The translations under genes were made by a program, and so were the position numbers. A stretch of DNA of 64,000 bases, from NCBI GenBank assembly GCA_023548195.1, contig JAJHZJ010000014.1, positions 15,042,718 to 15,106,717 on the forward strand, given 5' to 3'. Below, in pieces: positions 59,001-64,000 of the stretch (position 1 is the first letter of the stretch; every line of letters starts with the position of its first letter). The stretch is from Bettongia penicillata ogilbyi. Its lineage: Eukaryota; Chordata; Mammalia; Diprotodontia; Potoroidae. The notes beneath the pieces were generated by a model. It did no database searches. It was given only the letters and a program-made list of their open reading frames with translations, and was not told where the DNA came from.

Positions 59001-61035
59001 ACTATTTGATTTTTTGTTTTTGTATTCCCACTGGCCAGAACATAATACCCAATTTGCCAAATGTAACCTAATATTATATTTTGCTTACTATTCTAATTTG
59101 CTGAAATCTTTTTCACCCTGATATCCAACATGTGGCACTTAAAGTTACTTTTTCATGGTACTTTACCATTCCTCAATTTGACAGGTATTTTAATTCTCTT
59201 CCCATCCTTTTCAATGCCTACTCTACCTTGAGGGGTAGTACTTGGTGAAGTGGAGTGGCCAGGCCTGGAGCAAGGAAGATCTAAGTTTAAATCTGGCCTC
59301 AGGCATTTACTAGCTGTGACCCTGGGCAAGTCACTTTACCCTGGTTTGCCTCAGTTTCCTCATCTGTAAAAAAGCTGGAGAAGGAAATGGCAAACCACTC
59401 CAGTATCTTTACCAAGAAAACTGCAGACAGGGCCACAACTGAAAAACAGCCATACAACAACTTTACCTTACCCTTCTTCCCTTAACGTTGTCACTCAAGA
59501 TATTAGCTTACCATTGTGACAGATCAAATTTTATACATAAAGTATTTGCCTAAAAGTCCTACATGGAAAATCAGGAAGGAAAATAAACCAATATGCAAAT
59601 CACAGAAATCTCACTGTGTAAATATCCAAATAAGGATTATTACATAAATTTTACATAAATGGTTTTTAAAAATATAACATAAAAATGATATTACTGTGCT
59701 TTCAGTTCTTAAGTAATAGCACCCCCAAAATATGCATACTTATTACATTACTTGTCTTGATGATCTTGTAAAAGGTTCTTAAAAACAACTGACTATACTG
59801 TAAATCTTACTTAGTTCTTTTCCCCCCACTTTTGAATACAAGAAAACAGAATTTTGAATACAAGAAAACAGAATTTCAAAGTCTTCCCCAGGACCTAGGT
59901 AAGTTGCTAGGGAATGACAATAAGAAATTTTAATGTGCAGCAGTGAACCAAAATGTGTAGCAGTTATTCTAACATCAAAAGACAAACTGTTCTCACAGAA
60001 TATCTAAACTTAACAAAAAAAAAATCTGACAACAGAAGAGTTCAAACGTGGTTCTACCAACACACATTCTTGAGTTACTTTTTTTCCTTCAGGTTCCATG
60101 ATTTCCAGAGGAGAGCAAATGCTCAAATAACTGCACACACCAGGCTCCCTTACAGTGTAAAGGATGGCATTTTTGAATAACAAATGCTTCTTTTCAGGCT
60201 CATCTTGAAATAATTCTCTCATTTGTTTCCTCAAATACATTTTTGGGTTGAATTTGGGACTGGAAAGTTTTGATCGCTAGTAATGTTAGATTTCTTTCTA
60301 GCATCATACATTCACACTTCTGAAAACAATAAGTTATTTCCATATGTTCAAGAAGACTAAGAAAAATCAACCCCAAATCAGGTAACGTGCACTTTAAGTA
60401 AACCACAACAAAAACAGAAACAAACAAAACCGCTGGCTACGGAAGCATTTCGGAATGCCTTTCGGTCGCCCTACTCCTCAGATTTATCTCAGAGACAGGA
60501 TTTCTGGATGCAAATTCTTAATCTTCTCCCTCCTCCCCCCACCAGAATTCTACCAAACTTTGGAAAACTCCAAGTGCGCTTGCAAAGTCCTGCCCTCCCA
60601 GTCCGGAGGTCTCCGGCGACCACTCTGGACCACCTGTCCCAGGAGGGCCCGGCTGCAACCGCGCCTGGCTTTCAGTGGGGCACAAGGTAAAGGACCCGGA
60701 CCCTTAGCCGGCCGCAGCTTTTTTCGGCCACGCTCGTCTCCAAGCACCCCGGAAAGGAGGCAGCGGGGGGACAACAGCCCGGGGTACCTGCTCCGGTCCG
60801 CGGCGGTACGATCGTGGGGGTCACCGCCTCGGCTCACAGGTAAGCCCCACTTTTACCACGGAAGTCCCGCGAACCCCGGCCGGAGGCGGAGTCCGGAAGG
60901 AGCCCGGCTGAGGCCTGGGGACCGCCCCTAGGCCGGCCGTGCGGCGTGCAGGCCTATCTCCGGCCCGGCCCGACTTACCTCGGCGTCTTCTTTGGACTGC
61001 GGGAGGGTGGGAAACTCCAACTTCACGTCCTCCAT
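19961..61035 (-). CDS. STYX: Serine/threonine/tyrosine-interacting protein (pseudophosphatase), eleven exons
   Basis: STYX is a dual-specificity-phosphatase fold that binds phosphorylated or phosphatase-partner proteins without catalysis; published roles include anchoring ERK1/2 in the nucleus and inhibiting the F-box protein FBXW7. Coding exons from 5' to 3' are 61,035-60,979, 45,607-45,575, 44,221-44,168, 38,032-37,935, 33,387-33,327, 29,762-29,726, 29,200-29,161, 29,080-29,030, 27,918-27,846, 21,991-21,898 and 20,034-19,961. They sum to 672 nt, or 223 residues plus TGA, equal to the mammalian length. All junctions are GT/AG with consistent phases. The P-loop reads H119-G-N-A-G-I-S-R126, with Gly120 where active phosphatases have Cys. 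The C-terminal tail is acidic (HEEEEEFG). The gene converges on GNPNAT1, as in human. Confidence 0.97.
20810..20930 (+). mobile_element. MIR SINE relic
   Basis: The segment TCAGAAGATCTGAATTCTAG, then CTGGTACTAATTATGTGACA and a TTTCCTTATCTACAAAA end, follows MIR order. Confidence 0.6.
21471..21630. mobile_element. Non-autonomous DNA transposon relic, hAT-like
   Basis: It begins GTTCTTAACCTTGGGTCCATG and ends GACTGCCAAAAGGGTC...GAGAACCC. The two ends are degenerate inverted copies (TTCTTAACC-type against GGGTTCTCAG), a layout I recognise from old mammalian hAT-type MITEs. I cannot name the family. Confidence 0.5.
21898..21991 (-). CDS. STYX: STYX coding exon 10 (residues 169-200)
   Basis: It encodes EYEAIYLAKLTIQMMSPLQL, then a Ser/Thr-rich linker ERSLSAQSGTT. 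Confidence 0.95.
22455..23515 (-). mobile_element. CR1-clade (L2-like) LINE 3' part, antisense
   Basis: The 3' tail appears reversed first (CATTTATTAAGTGCCTATATATGCC), then the antisense ORF2 C-terminal region. On the minus strand 23,316-23,047 corresponds to the same block as 7,830-8,080. Confidence 0.7.
23560..25030 (+). mobile_element. HAL1/L1 5' part (5' UTR and ORF1 start), split by a younger L1
   Basis: 23,690-24,000 matches the HAL1-like copy at 34,500-34,830 (both have GATCAGACTTTG then CTCTGG..). After the nested L1, the frame resumes at 24,679 with ATGAGCAAACTGAAAAAGACC and an ORF1-like N-terminus, then a charged coiled-coil region to about 25,030. Frames are broken. Confidence 0.55.
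24003..24668 (+). mobile_element. 5'-truncated L1 3' end, nested
   Basis: It runs in sense through the ORF2 C-terminus (ACCCAGCAGTATCGCTTCTAG, TTTATAGCAGTTC, ATTGGGGAATAGCTGAACAAG) and the 3' UTR to a GAAAATAAATAAA tail. It interrupts the older HAL1/L1 copy. Confidence 0.8.
25270..25615 (-). mobile_element. CR1-clade (L2-like) LINE fragment, antisense
   Basis: The purine-rich sequence with GGATGGTCAGACC and TAATAGGGAAGTATGG parallels the antisense L2 copies at 23,000-23,300 and 58,390-58,760. Confidence 0.55.
25965..26130 (-). mobile_element. MIR SINE relic
   Basis: The antisense core TTTTACAGATAAGGAAAC, CTTGCCCATGGTCAC is present. Confidence 0.7.
26600..27640. mobile_element. CR1-clade LINE relic, L3-like
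   Basis: It shows the block order I know from mammalian L3: GGTTGCCCTGCCCC, TAGCTTATCAATGTCCTCC, ATTGATCTTGCTCCC, TCTCTTTGGATCCCAATGT, GTGTTAGCTATCCTTCCCAG, GTCACCTGTCAACATGGC. Related pieces lie at 32,475-32,930 and 53,960-54,270. Confidence 0.7.
27846..27918 (-). CDS. STYX: STYX coding exon 9 (residues 144-168)
   Basis: It encodes EAFTYVQERRFCINPN followed by AGFVHQLQ, the terminal helix of the phosphatase-like domain. Confidence 0.96.
28010..28230 (+). mobile_element. MIR SINE relic
   Basis: It carries ATTCAAATTCTGCTGC, TTAGCTATG, GCACTTAACTTCTCTGAG and ATTTCTCTTACCTACAGA in MIR order. Confidence 0.65.
28384..28412. repeat. (CTGT)n microsatellite
   Basis: About five CTGT units flanked by CTCT runs, in STYX intron 9's upstream neighbour, intron 8. 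Confidence 0.85.
29030..29080 (-). CDS. STYX: STYX coding exon 8 (residues 127-144)
   Basis: It encodes AALVIAYIMETFGVKY after the split Ser127. It is separated from exon 7 by an 80-bp intron (29,081-29,160). Confidence 0.96.
29161..29200 (-). CDS. STYX: STYX coding exon 7 (residues 114-127), dead P-loop
   Basis: This 40-nt exon encodes KVLVHGNAGISR. The P-loop Cys position is a GGA glycine codon at 29,183-29,181. Arg126, which binds phosphate, is retained. Confidence 0.97.
29726..29762 (-). CDS. STYX: STYX coding exon 6 (residues 102-114)
   Basis: This 37-nt exon encodes TKEFIDGSLQTG plus one base of Gly114. The residue before that glycine pair is Thr; I recall Met there in human. Confidence 0.94.
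30180..30440 (+). mobile_element. Possible RTE/BovB-like LINE fragment
   Basis: The plus strand gives a broken reading with KMGWSYDKSKG and GMQS-like pieces that resemble the end of an RTE ORF (a 'RRWAGHV' region). This rests on weak recall and short matches. Confidence 0.35.
30655..30760 (-). mobile_element. MIR SINE relic
   Basis: The antisense core AGAGTCACACAGCCAG is followed by GGTCTTCCTGACTCC and ATTCCATCCAGTATGC. Confidence 0.7.
30775..30840 (-). mobile_element. L2-type LINE 3' end, antisense
   Basis: AAGTATTTATTAAGAGCCTCC and TGCCAGGCACTGTACT are the reversed L2/MIR 3' terminus. Confidence 0.7.
30842..31960 (-). pseudogene. Possible Tigger/pogo-like transposase relic
   Basis: Minus-strand translation at 31,853-31,674 reads LDNGNVHPEE...FID...HGYHLRIFMRRLVQ, then FLNIIEALG. 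This lines up with the DDE-domain region of Tigger-type transposases (LLDNAPGHP..., QGVI..FK.YYLR, the later I.DAI). Aspartate-containing LDN is kept, but frames are broken and the rest is not recognisable. A 138-codon plus-strand frame at 31,200-31,616 looks like chance on the opposite strand. Outer limits are uncertain. Confidence 0.4.
32160..32480 (-). mobile_element. L2-type LINE 3' end, antisense
   Basis: It contains AGCATTTATTAAATGCTAAC and CTGCCCTCAAGGAACTTATA, then purine-rich antisense LINE sequence. Confidence 0.65.
32475..32930. mobile_element. CR1-clade LINE relic, L3-like
   Basis: It has CAAGTCACAGATAAAAATG and ACAGATCCTTGCGGCAC, the L3 block that follows the segment seen at 26,600-27,640 in the same orientation. 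Confidence 0.65.
32940..33030 (+). mobile_element. L2-type LINE 3' end
   Basis: It contains AGTACCTAGCATAATCCATG and TTGCTCATTGATTGATT. Confidence 0.55.
33327..33387 (-). CDS. STYX: STYX coding exon 5 (residues 81-101)
   Basis: It completes Arg81 and encodes YLVLDIADNPVENIIRFFPM. The Asp-containing loop corresponds to the general-acid region of active DUSPs. Confidence 0.96.
34200..36135 (+). mobile_element. HAL1-like element: 5' UTR, ORF1, 3' UTR, no ORF2
   Basis: 34,380-34,830 is a 5' UTR shared with 23,690-24,000. About 34,830-35,450 holds a degraded ORF1 coiled-coil region, interrupted near 34,975-35,125 by a short L1 3' UTR-like piece. 35,560-35,850 matches the ORF1 C-terminal segment of the element at 51,470-51,750 (ACTGAAAGAATCCACCAGTC against ACTGAAAGAATCCACTGATC). 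It then passes straight into a 3' UTR (35,900-36,110) with an A-rich tail. I see no endonuclease, RT or ORF2 C-terminal domain. Confidence 0.6.
36608..36882. mobile_element. hAT/Charlie (MER5-like) non-autonomous DNA transposon
   Basis: The left end AGTGGTTCTCAAAG and right end TTTGAGAACCAAGG are degenerate inverted terminal repeats of MER5 type (CAGTGGTTCTCAAA). The flanks are ATCTAAGA (36,600-36,607) and TTCTAGAG (36,883-36,890), fitting a decayed 8-bp target duplication of the hAT nTCTAGAn type. Confidence 0.65.
37935..38032 (-). CDS. STYX: STYX coding exon 4 (residues 49-81)
   Basis: It encodes LPILQKHGITHVICIRQ followed by NIEANFIKPNFQQLF, and leaves two bases of Arg81. Confidence 0.96.
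39245..39540 (-). mobile_element. MIR-family SINE, antisense
   Basis: It has GTGCAAGGCACTATGCTATA, ATTATCCCTATTTTATAGCTG and AAGTGAGGCAAAC in reversed MIR order. Confidence 0.7.
39710..40021. mobile_element. Tigger/pogo-type MITE with terminal inverted repeats
   Basis: The left end CAGTTATCCCTTCCACAT and the right end ATGTAGAAGGGATAACTA are inverted repeats agreeing at 16 of 18 positions. A TA dinucleotide (39,708-39,709) precedes the left end, as expected for this superfamily; the right-hand TA has decayed. The 312-bp interior shows no open frame. Confidence 0.75.
40790..41045 (+). mobile_element. Marsupial SINE with RTE-like tail
   Basis: This is one of the better-preserved copies: GGGCAGCTAGGTGGTGCAGT head, CTGGGCAAGTCACTTCATC core, GGAGAAGGAAATGGCAAACC, and the tail GAAGAGTTGGGCACAACTGA. 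Confidence 0.9.
41300..42640 (-). mobile_element. CR1-clade (L2-like) LINE, antisense
   Basis: Two reversed 3' ends (about 41,300 and 41,665: TATTTATTAAAACTTAAGTG, GGCACTGTGCTAAGTCC) are followed by the antisense ORF2 C-terminal region to about 42,620. This suggests two copies side by side or one with an internal duplication. Confidence 0.7.
42700..42860 (+). mobile_element. MIR SINE relic
   Basis: It shows GTCAGAGGACCTGGGTTCAA, ATTACTTAATTTGCC and CAGTTTCCTTAACTGCAAATG. Confidence 0.8.
43728..43965 (-). mobile_element. SINE with RTE-like tail, antisense
   Basis: It reads in reverse: TCAGTTGTGTCCC, TTCTTGGCAAAGATAC, CATTTCCTTCTCCAGTTC, GTGACTTGCCCAGGGTCAT, CCTCCTGACTCCAGGG. Confidence 0.85.
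44168..44221 (-). CDS. STYX: STYX coding exon 3 (residues 31-48)
   Basis: It encodes EILPGLFLGPYSSAMKSK, the first conserved strand of the DUSP fold. It is in phase 0 at both ends. Confidence 0.96.
44285..44450 (-). mobile_element. MIR SINE relic
   Basis: It has CTAGTCCAATCAC and then AACTTGCCCAAGGTCACACT. Confidence 0.65.
45575..45607 (-). CDS. STYX: STYX coding exon 2 (residues 20-30)
   Basis: This 33-nt microexon encodes DWTYPMRREMQ, with an AG acceptor at 45,608-45,609 and a GTATGA donor starting at 45,574. Confidence 0.95.
45740..46175 (-). mobile_element. L2-type LINE 3' end, antisense
   Basis: It begins AACATTTATTAAGCACCTAC, TGTGTGAGGCACTATGGG and CTGATCTCAAGGAGCTCAC, and continues into antisense LINE body. 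Confidence 0.75.
46390..46630 (-). mobile_element. Short L1 3' UTR fragment, antisense
   Basis: It carries TTTTAAGTTTTCAACATTC and TTTTGAGTTCCAAATTTTC then a C/T-rich stretch, the reversed L1 3' UTR also seen at 47,290. From 46,631 to 47,280 I see nothing assignable. Confidence 0.7.
47285..50750 (-). mobile_element. HAL1-like half-L1, antisense, nearly full length
   Basis: On the minus strand the order is: 5' UTR (about 50,750-50,000), ORF1 with coiled coil (about 49,990-49,300), ORF1 C-terminal part and spacer (about 49,300-48,350), ORF2 C-terminal domain only (about 48,310-47,720), and 3' UTR ending near 47,285. Endonuclease and RT are absent. A perfect 37-bp inverted repeat lies in the ORF1 region (49,422-49,518). 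Many stops and frameshifts. Confidence 0.65.
49422..49518. repeat. Perfect 37-bp inverted repeat, 23-bp loop
   Basis: Arms 49,422-49,458 and 49,482-49,518 are exact reverse complements, separated by a 23-bp A/T-rich spacer (49,459-49,481). Confidence 0.95.
50764..53440 (+). mobile_element. HAL1-like half-L1, sense, nearly full length
   Basis: It begins with an L1-type 5' end (GGGGCAGGGTGGAACCAAGATG). ORF1 coiled coil is at 51,150-51,400, and the ORF1 C-terminal part at 51,470-51,830 includes a YPAKLS-like region in broken frame. The spacer to about 52,400 is A/G-rich. The ORF2 C-terminal domain only is at 52,470-53,080, followed by the 3' UTR with an A-rich end near 53,440. Endonuclease and RT are absent. 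It stands head to head with the preceding copy. Confidence 0.65.
53675..53860 (+). mobile_element. Marsupial MIR/tRNA-type SINE with A-rich tail
   Basis: It has GAGGGGTAGCTAAGTAGCAC, AGGACCTGAGTTCAAATTC, CGTGGGCAAGTCACTTAC and a CAAAACAAAACAAAAC tail. Confidence 0.85.
53960..54270. mobile_element. CR1-clade LINE relic, L3-like
   Basis: It holds CTTATCACTGTCCTTTTC, GGTGCCCAGAAATGAACAC and AGGTGGCCTGACCAAG, the same block order and orientation as 27,000-27,150. Confidence 0.65.
54280..55990. other. Unclassified repeat-rich stretch
   Basis: No gene seen. 55,400-55,480 and 55,835-55,910 are imperfect direct copies (TACTTACATCTCCTTCTC against TACTCACATCTCCTCCTT). 55,650-55,840 recurs inverted at 63,817-64,000. 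The arrangement could be an old LTR or composite element but I cannot classify it. Confidence 0.5.
56190..58380 (+). mobile_element. CR1-clade (L2-like) LINE: endonuclease end to 3' end, RT mostly missing
   Basis: A frame at 56,737-56,967 gives SDGDGQSLDLAIT...PLSDHAWHSF, the end of a CR1/L2 endonuclease (the LDL.IT and SDH motifs). Decayed ORF2 C-terminal sequence follows to 57,660, then a SINE insertion, and the 3' end at 58,030-58,380 closes with TTCTTAATAAATGTTTCCTG. Confidence 0.7.
57690..58022 (-). mobile_element. SINE-like repeat, copy B, inserted in L2-like LINE
   Basis: Its reverse complement matches copy A (8,183-8,478) from the TTGTTGTTGTGTTTGTCCTT edge through AGATGGCCCAGGATG to the GATGGCC segment. 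L2 sequence continues on both sides. Confidence 0.65.
58385..58760 (-). mobile_element. CR1-clade (L2-like) LINE fragment, antisense
   Basis: It carries GGTCAGATCTGTTTTAGGAG, GTGGAGGACAGAATGG and GCAATAGTTGTGGCAAGAG, reversed relative to the adjoining L2. An A-run (58,731-58,749) follows. Confidence 0.6.
58785..58910 (+). mobile_element. MIR SINE relic
   Basis: TTTCCTTACCTCTAAAATGG and the following AT-rich end fit MIR. Confidence 0.6.
58920..59080 (+). mobile_element. L2-type LINE 3' end
   Basis: It contains AAGCTCCTTGAGGGCGGGTA and TTGTATTCCCACTGGC. Confidence 0.65.
59228..59462 (+). mobile_element. SINE with RTE-like tail
   Basis: CTGGGCAAGTCACTTTACC, CAGTTTCCTCATCTGTAAA and GGAGAAGGAAATGGCAAACC are present; the RTE-like tail is degraded. 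Confidence 0.8.
59831..59874. repeat. Perfect tandem duplication of 22 bp
   Basis: The unit TTTGAATACAAGAAAACAGA plus AT occurs twice without mismatch, at 59,831-59,852 and 59,853-59,874. Confidence 0.95.
60979..61035 (-). CDS. STYX: STYX coding exon 1 (residues 1-19)
   Basis: It encodes MEDVKLEFPTLPQSKEDAE and ends at a GTAAGT donor (60,978 downward). It lies within the CpG island. Confidence 0.96.
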
Positions 61036-61158
61036 TGCCCCAGCCGGCCGGGCGGCGTGGTCTGGAGGGCCGGCTGGCTGCGCAGCCCGTAACCCGCGGG
61101 CAGGTAGCGACGGCTGCAGCGGACGAGACGGCCGGGGGGCGGGGGGGCTGCGGGCCGG

Positions 61159-61251
61159 CTACTGACACGCGAAGGCCACTGGCTCCCGGCGGCTCCGGCG
61201 GCTGCGACGGCGGCGCGGCGGGGCGTTGGGAGGCTCGCGCTCCGCCGCCAT
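61159..61251 (-). other. Possible upstream ORF in STYX 5' leader
   Basis: On the minus strand an ATG at 61,251 (context AGCATGGCGG) opens a 30-codon arginine-rich frame that stops at TAG 61,161-61,159, 123 bp before the STYX ATG. It is transcribed only if initiation occurs above 61,251. Confidence 0.35.
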
Positions 61252-61720
61252 GCTGCTCGGGCTCACCCCACCCCCCTACCCCGCCCCTTCGGCCTCCCGC
61301 ACCCCGGAGCGGCACGGTGGAGTTCGGCCCGGCCTAGGCGGAGCGCCAGACCTCGCCCGGCCGGCCCAACCGGCGCAGGTCCACGTAAGGGGCTGCCCTG
61401 CCCCCCGCCGCCGAGTGTCACTGCGCCGGCCTTGGCCACGCCCCTCCCCCGTCCAGCCCGCGGAGCTGACGTAGCCACGCGGGCACTTCCTCCTGCCGCG
61501 GGCCGCTGCCGGGCACGCCGAGCGCTGGACTCAGGAAGTAGGACGGGGTCCGGGCTAGGCCGGCCGCATCGCGCTTCCCGGCGCCGGAGTGCGAAGCTCG
61601 TGTTCAGCCCGCTGCCTGGCCGAACCCTGCCGCAGGGTGAGCCCCAGCGAATGGGCAAAGCGAGGCGGTGACCCTGGAGGCCGAGGGGAAGCGTTCCTGC
61701 CCGCACTTGGTGCCCACTGC

Positions 61721-62840
61721 CCTACCTGCCTCACGCATGGGAAGACTTTCCCTAAGAGGGCGAATGAGCTAAATTCATTTTGTTAACTTCGGTGTAGCGT
61801 GAGGGGCAGCGCAGCGCGGCTCCTCCGGCACGCTGGGTTTCTGACCTGGGGCCAGTCATTTCACCTTTCAGAGGCTCCGAGAAACTAAGGCCGTAAGTGG
61901 CGAAGCAGACGCCAGACACATGTTGGTAGAGATTTCTCTACCGGATCTCTAGAAAAATGCGGGAAGTTTAGTACAAAAGGTGTAAACTGCGCGACTTGCG
62001 AAAGTGCCGCACGACTGACGTAGAATAACAAGTGAAGTTTTCTGTAGATTTTCTTCTAAACCTACTATAAGACAGGAAGATATCCTTAAGGAGCCGGCAA
62101 TAACGTGAGGAAGGAGTGGCGGGAGATGCCGCTGGGAAAGCCCTTCACCAAGGCAGACTGGCAACCGAGCCTTACTTTCCAATCTCGGGTTTCATTTAAG
62201 TGGCCCTCAGTCATGCCTTGAACTTTTGTGACTAACCTCTGGTCTGAGTCCTGACAGTCTTTTTATTATTATGCCCATGTCTTTTCTTTTTTCTTAAATG
62301 TTTAGACTGATTGCCTAAAGTGTCCGAAGGAAAAATTAAATCCCTTTTCCTCCTCAGTTACACATTTGGACTACATAACTCAGTTTAGGTTCTCAAAGAA
62401 AGGGAGGACGTTTAGTCTATCCTTTTCCTGAAAGGAGGCCAACATTTAGGATCTTTTCCTTAAGTTTTAACTAAAAAAAACAATCCTAAGAAAACTTAAG
62501 TGACAGGTTACCTAAACATTAAGTAGCTTGCAATATTTCAAGATGTAGTACCACATATTTTATGTAACTGTTGAAAAAGATTAAACCTTATGATTAATGT
62601 TTTATTATGACATCGAGTCAAAATCTTTCAAAAATAGACAACTTAAAGTAGAATGTCAGATGAAAGAAATGATTTAGCTGATTTTTGCCCATTAAAGCTA
62701 ATTAACTGAAGCAAAATCTCAGCACTTTTTATGAGTAAACTGCAGCAGGGAAAAATAGTTTTAAGGATATATTCATACATATCCAAGGTGATCAGGGATC
62801 AATCTGAGAACCCAACACAGGTGCCTCATGGTGAAAAGAA
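61721..62840. other. Upstream flank of STYX, no feature recognised
   Basis: GC content falls quickly. I see no coding exon, and no match to the last exon of PSMC6, the gene expected next on this side. Confidence 0.5.
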
Positions 62841-62844
62841 GCAA

Positions 62845-63235
62845 CTCTACTAAAGGCACTCTACCTCCTTGTTTACCAACTCACCTCCCAGCCTGAACTT
62901 TAGGTTCCAAGGCTATCCAGAATCAGGGACAGCCCAACACTGGCAAGATCTGCCATTGCCTGGGATGCCTTCCCACCTTGTCTTCCTTCTTCACCCAGGC
63001 TACTTGACTCAAAAAACCTGGATAATATGTAAGTACCACCTGTCCTACCACTGCATCCTCTACTTACTTAACCTAGAGATCACTGGCCCTGAAAACCAGC
63101 CCCATTGTTGCACGCCCAGGACCTTCAAGACCTTCCTATCTACCCTGTGCTCCATTTCAGAGTGAGCTTCTTGTGAACAAACTCTCAGTTTTACCATCTG
63201 TATCACCAAAACTTAGCACATAGTAAATATACCTT
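62845..63235 (+). mobile_element. L2-like LINE 3' end, diverged
   Basis: It carries ATTGCCTGGGATGCCTTCCC, GAGTGAGCTTCTTGTGAAC and ACTTAGCACATAGTAAATAT in the order of the L2 3' region. Confidence 0.5.
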
Positions 63236-63816
63236 ACCTCGGTTTGAAATTAAAGTAAAATGAGACACACAGCAGAACATGTGACAGTTAACAAAAAGGT
63301 TTACTAAGCCTTGGCAGAGGAAGGAAATTGAGCAGAAAAGGATATTCAAACAAAGATACAGAAATGATTCATTTGCGCTCAGTTTTACTGCTTCCATGTT
63401 ACTCATGATGATCTGAGGTCAGAAGCCTGAGAAAGAAGCCAGGTGACTATTGCTTCCCCAGCTTTTGTACTTATGGCATGAGGAATTAAGGTCTCAGTAC
63501 CTTTTCAAGGAAAAAAAATCTAGCCTTGGTAGGGCCTTGAAGATATTGCTGCTAACACAAACTCATTTTAATTAAATGAATTACCATTAACACAGTATTG
63601 AAAATACAAACTAATTGCTTTATGAAATGTTATCTGTTAAATACTATTAAGTGGCTTGCGCTCTAAGCAATCTCAGTGTATTTTCCACCCCTCTTATATA
63701 CTCTTTGTATGTGGAAAGTGTGATCATCTTACCAATAGCATTAGGGATCTTAGAAGTCATGCAGTCCAACATGGAAGTTTCTTTTAAAAAGGGCACACAA
63801 TATTCAGCTAATGTTT

Positions 63817-64000
63817 GAAGGTTGTTTTAGTTTTAGTAAAACTGAAATTTTGAGCAAATGATGCTAAACTAATTATCAAACTAAAATTATCTTTAGTTGT
63901 TTTTTCACCCTCAGCATTTTTAGTCAATATCAAATGACATATTTCCCTGTGGCCTTTACTGTCTTATCATGGGGAAGATCTGTGCACAGAGAAAGTCTTT
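63817..64000 (-). repeat. Inverted copy of 55,650-55,840, cut by window end
   Basis: The reverse complement matches 55,650-55,840 closely, including GATAATTTTAGTTTGATAAT and TTAGCATCATTTGCTCAAAA. Homology ends at TTCAAACATTAG in both. The class is unknown. Confidence 0.8.

Larger units (their letters stand above)
60560..61720. promoter_or_regulatory. STYX: CpG island with STYX promoter and first exon
   Basis: This is the only GC- and CpG-rich stretch of the window; it surrounds STYX exon 1. Above the start codon are a CRE-like TGACGTA (61,467-61,473), an ETS-like site on the minus strand (AGGAAGTG, 61,484-61,491) and a second ETS-like AGGAAGTA on the plus strand (61,533-61,540). No TATA box is evident. 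The transcription start is probably between about 61,250 and 61,500 (inference). Confidence 0.8.

Noticed and set aside
60455..60931. Plus-strand 158-codon frame in the CpG island
   Set aside because: GC-rich sequence has few stops; the composition is Pro/Arg-rich with no domain, and overlapping frames on both strands are equally long. It is a by-product of the CpG island.
60821..61315. Minus-strand 164-codon frame over STYX exon 1
   Set aside because: It is out of frame with the true STYX start at 61,035 and Pro/Gly/Arg-rich; the recognised STYX N-terminus explains this exon.
63693..63700. TATATAAG on the minus strand as an LTR promoter
   Set aside because: A MIR-like scrap (TTAGGGATCTTAGAAGTCATG, 63,743-63,763) lies just above it and I cannot define LTR ends, so the TATA match may be chance.
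62500..64000. Last exon of PSMC6, expected upstream of STYX by synteny
   Set aside because: I looked on the minus strand for the conserved C-terminal coding sequence and did not find it; the gene probably lies beyond the window.

Overview
This is vertebrate nuclear DNA, most likely from a marsupial. It is AT-rich, has spliced genes and one CpG island, and is packed with LINE-1, HAL1-like half-L1, CR1-clade (L2/L3) LINEs and MIR-type SINEs. Several SINEs carry the BovB/RTE-like tail I associate with metatherians. I cannot name the species. I see no prokaryotic feature, operon, CRISPR array, tRNA or rRNA gene.

Two protein-coding genes are supported, arranged tail to tail. GNPNAT1 (+ strand) has five coding exons between 9,026 and 14,371. 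They splice to a 184-residue open frame, the length of the mammalian enzyme; its 5' non-coding exon and promoter lie before the window. STYX (- strand) has eleven coding exons between 61,035 and 19,961. They splice to exactly 223 codons plus stop and keep the pseudophosphatase signature with Gly at the catalytic Cys position. Its first exon lies in a CpG island (about 60,560-61,720), the only GC-rich stretch. The pairing matches the mammalian STYX-GNPNAT1 neighbourhood. PSMC6, the next gene beyond STYX in human, was not found before the window ends.

Layout: 1-5,640 is a pile of L1 fragments, including an antisense L1 that keeps ORF1 and the endonuclease but has lost reverse transcriptase. 5,640-8,480 is CR1/L2 LINE followed by a SINE. 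9,026-14,371 is GNPNAT1. 14,372-19,960 is low in repeats and probably holds both 3' UTRs. 19,961-45,607 holds STYX exons 11 to 2, with introns containing L2, L3, HAL1/L1, SINE and DNA-transposon relics. 45,608-60,978 is the 15.4-kb STYX intron 1, with two half-L1 elements head to head. 60,979-61,720 is STYX exon 1 and promoter. 61,720-64,000 is upstream flank with relics.

The two genes do not share a pathway. GNPNAT1 makes GlcNAc-6-phosphate for UDP-GlcNAc synthesis; STYX is a catalytically dead phosphatase used as a binding and regulatory protein. I found no convincing new biological system. The most unusual signals are the internally deleted L1 derivatives, a perfect 37-bp inverted repeat inside one of them, and an inverted pair of about 190-bp segments of unknown class.
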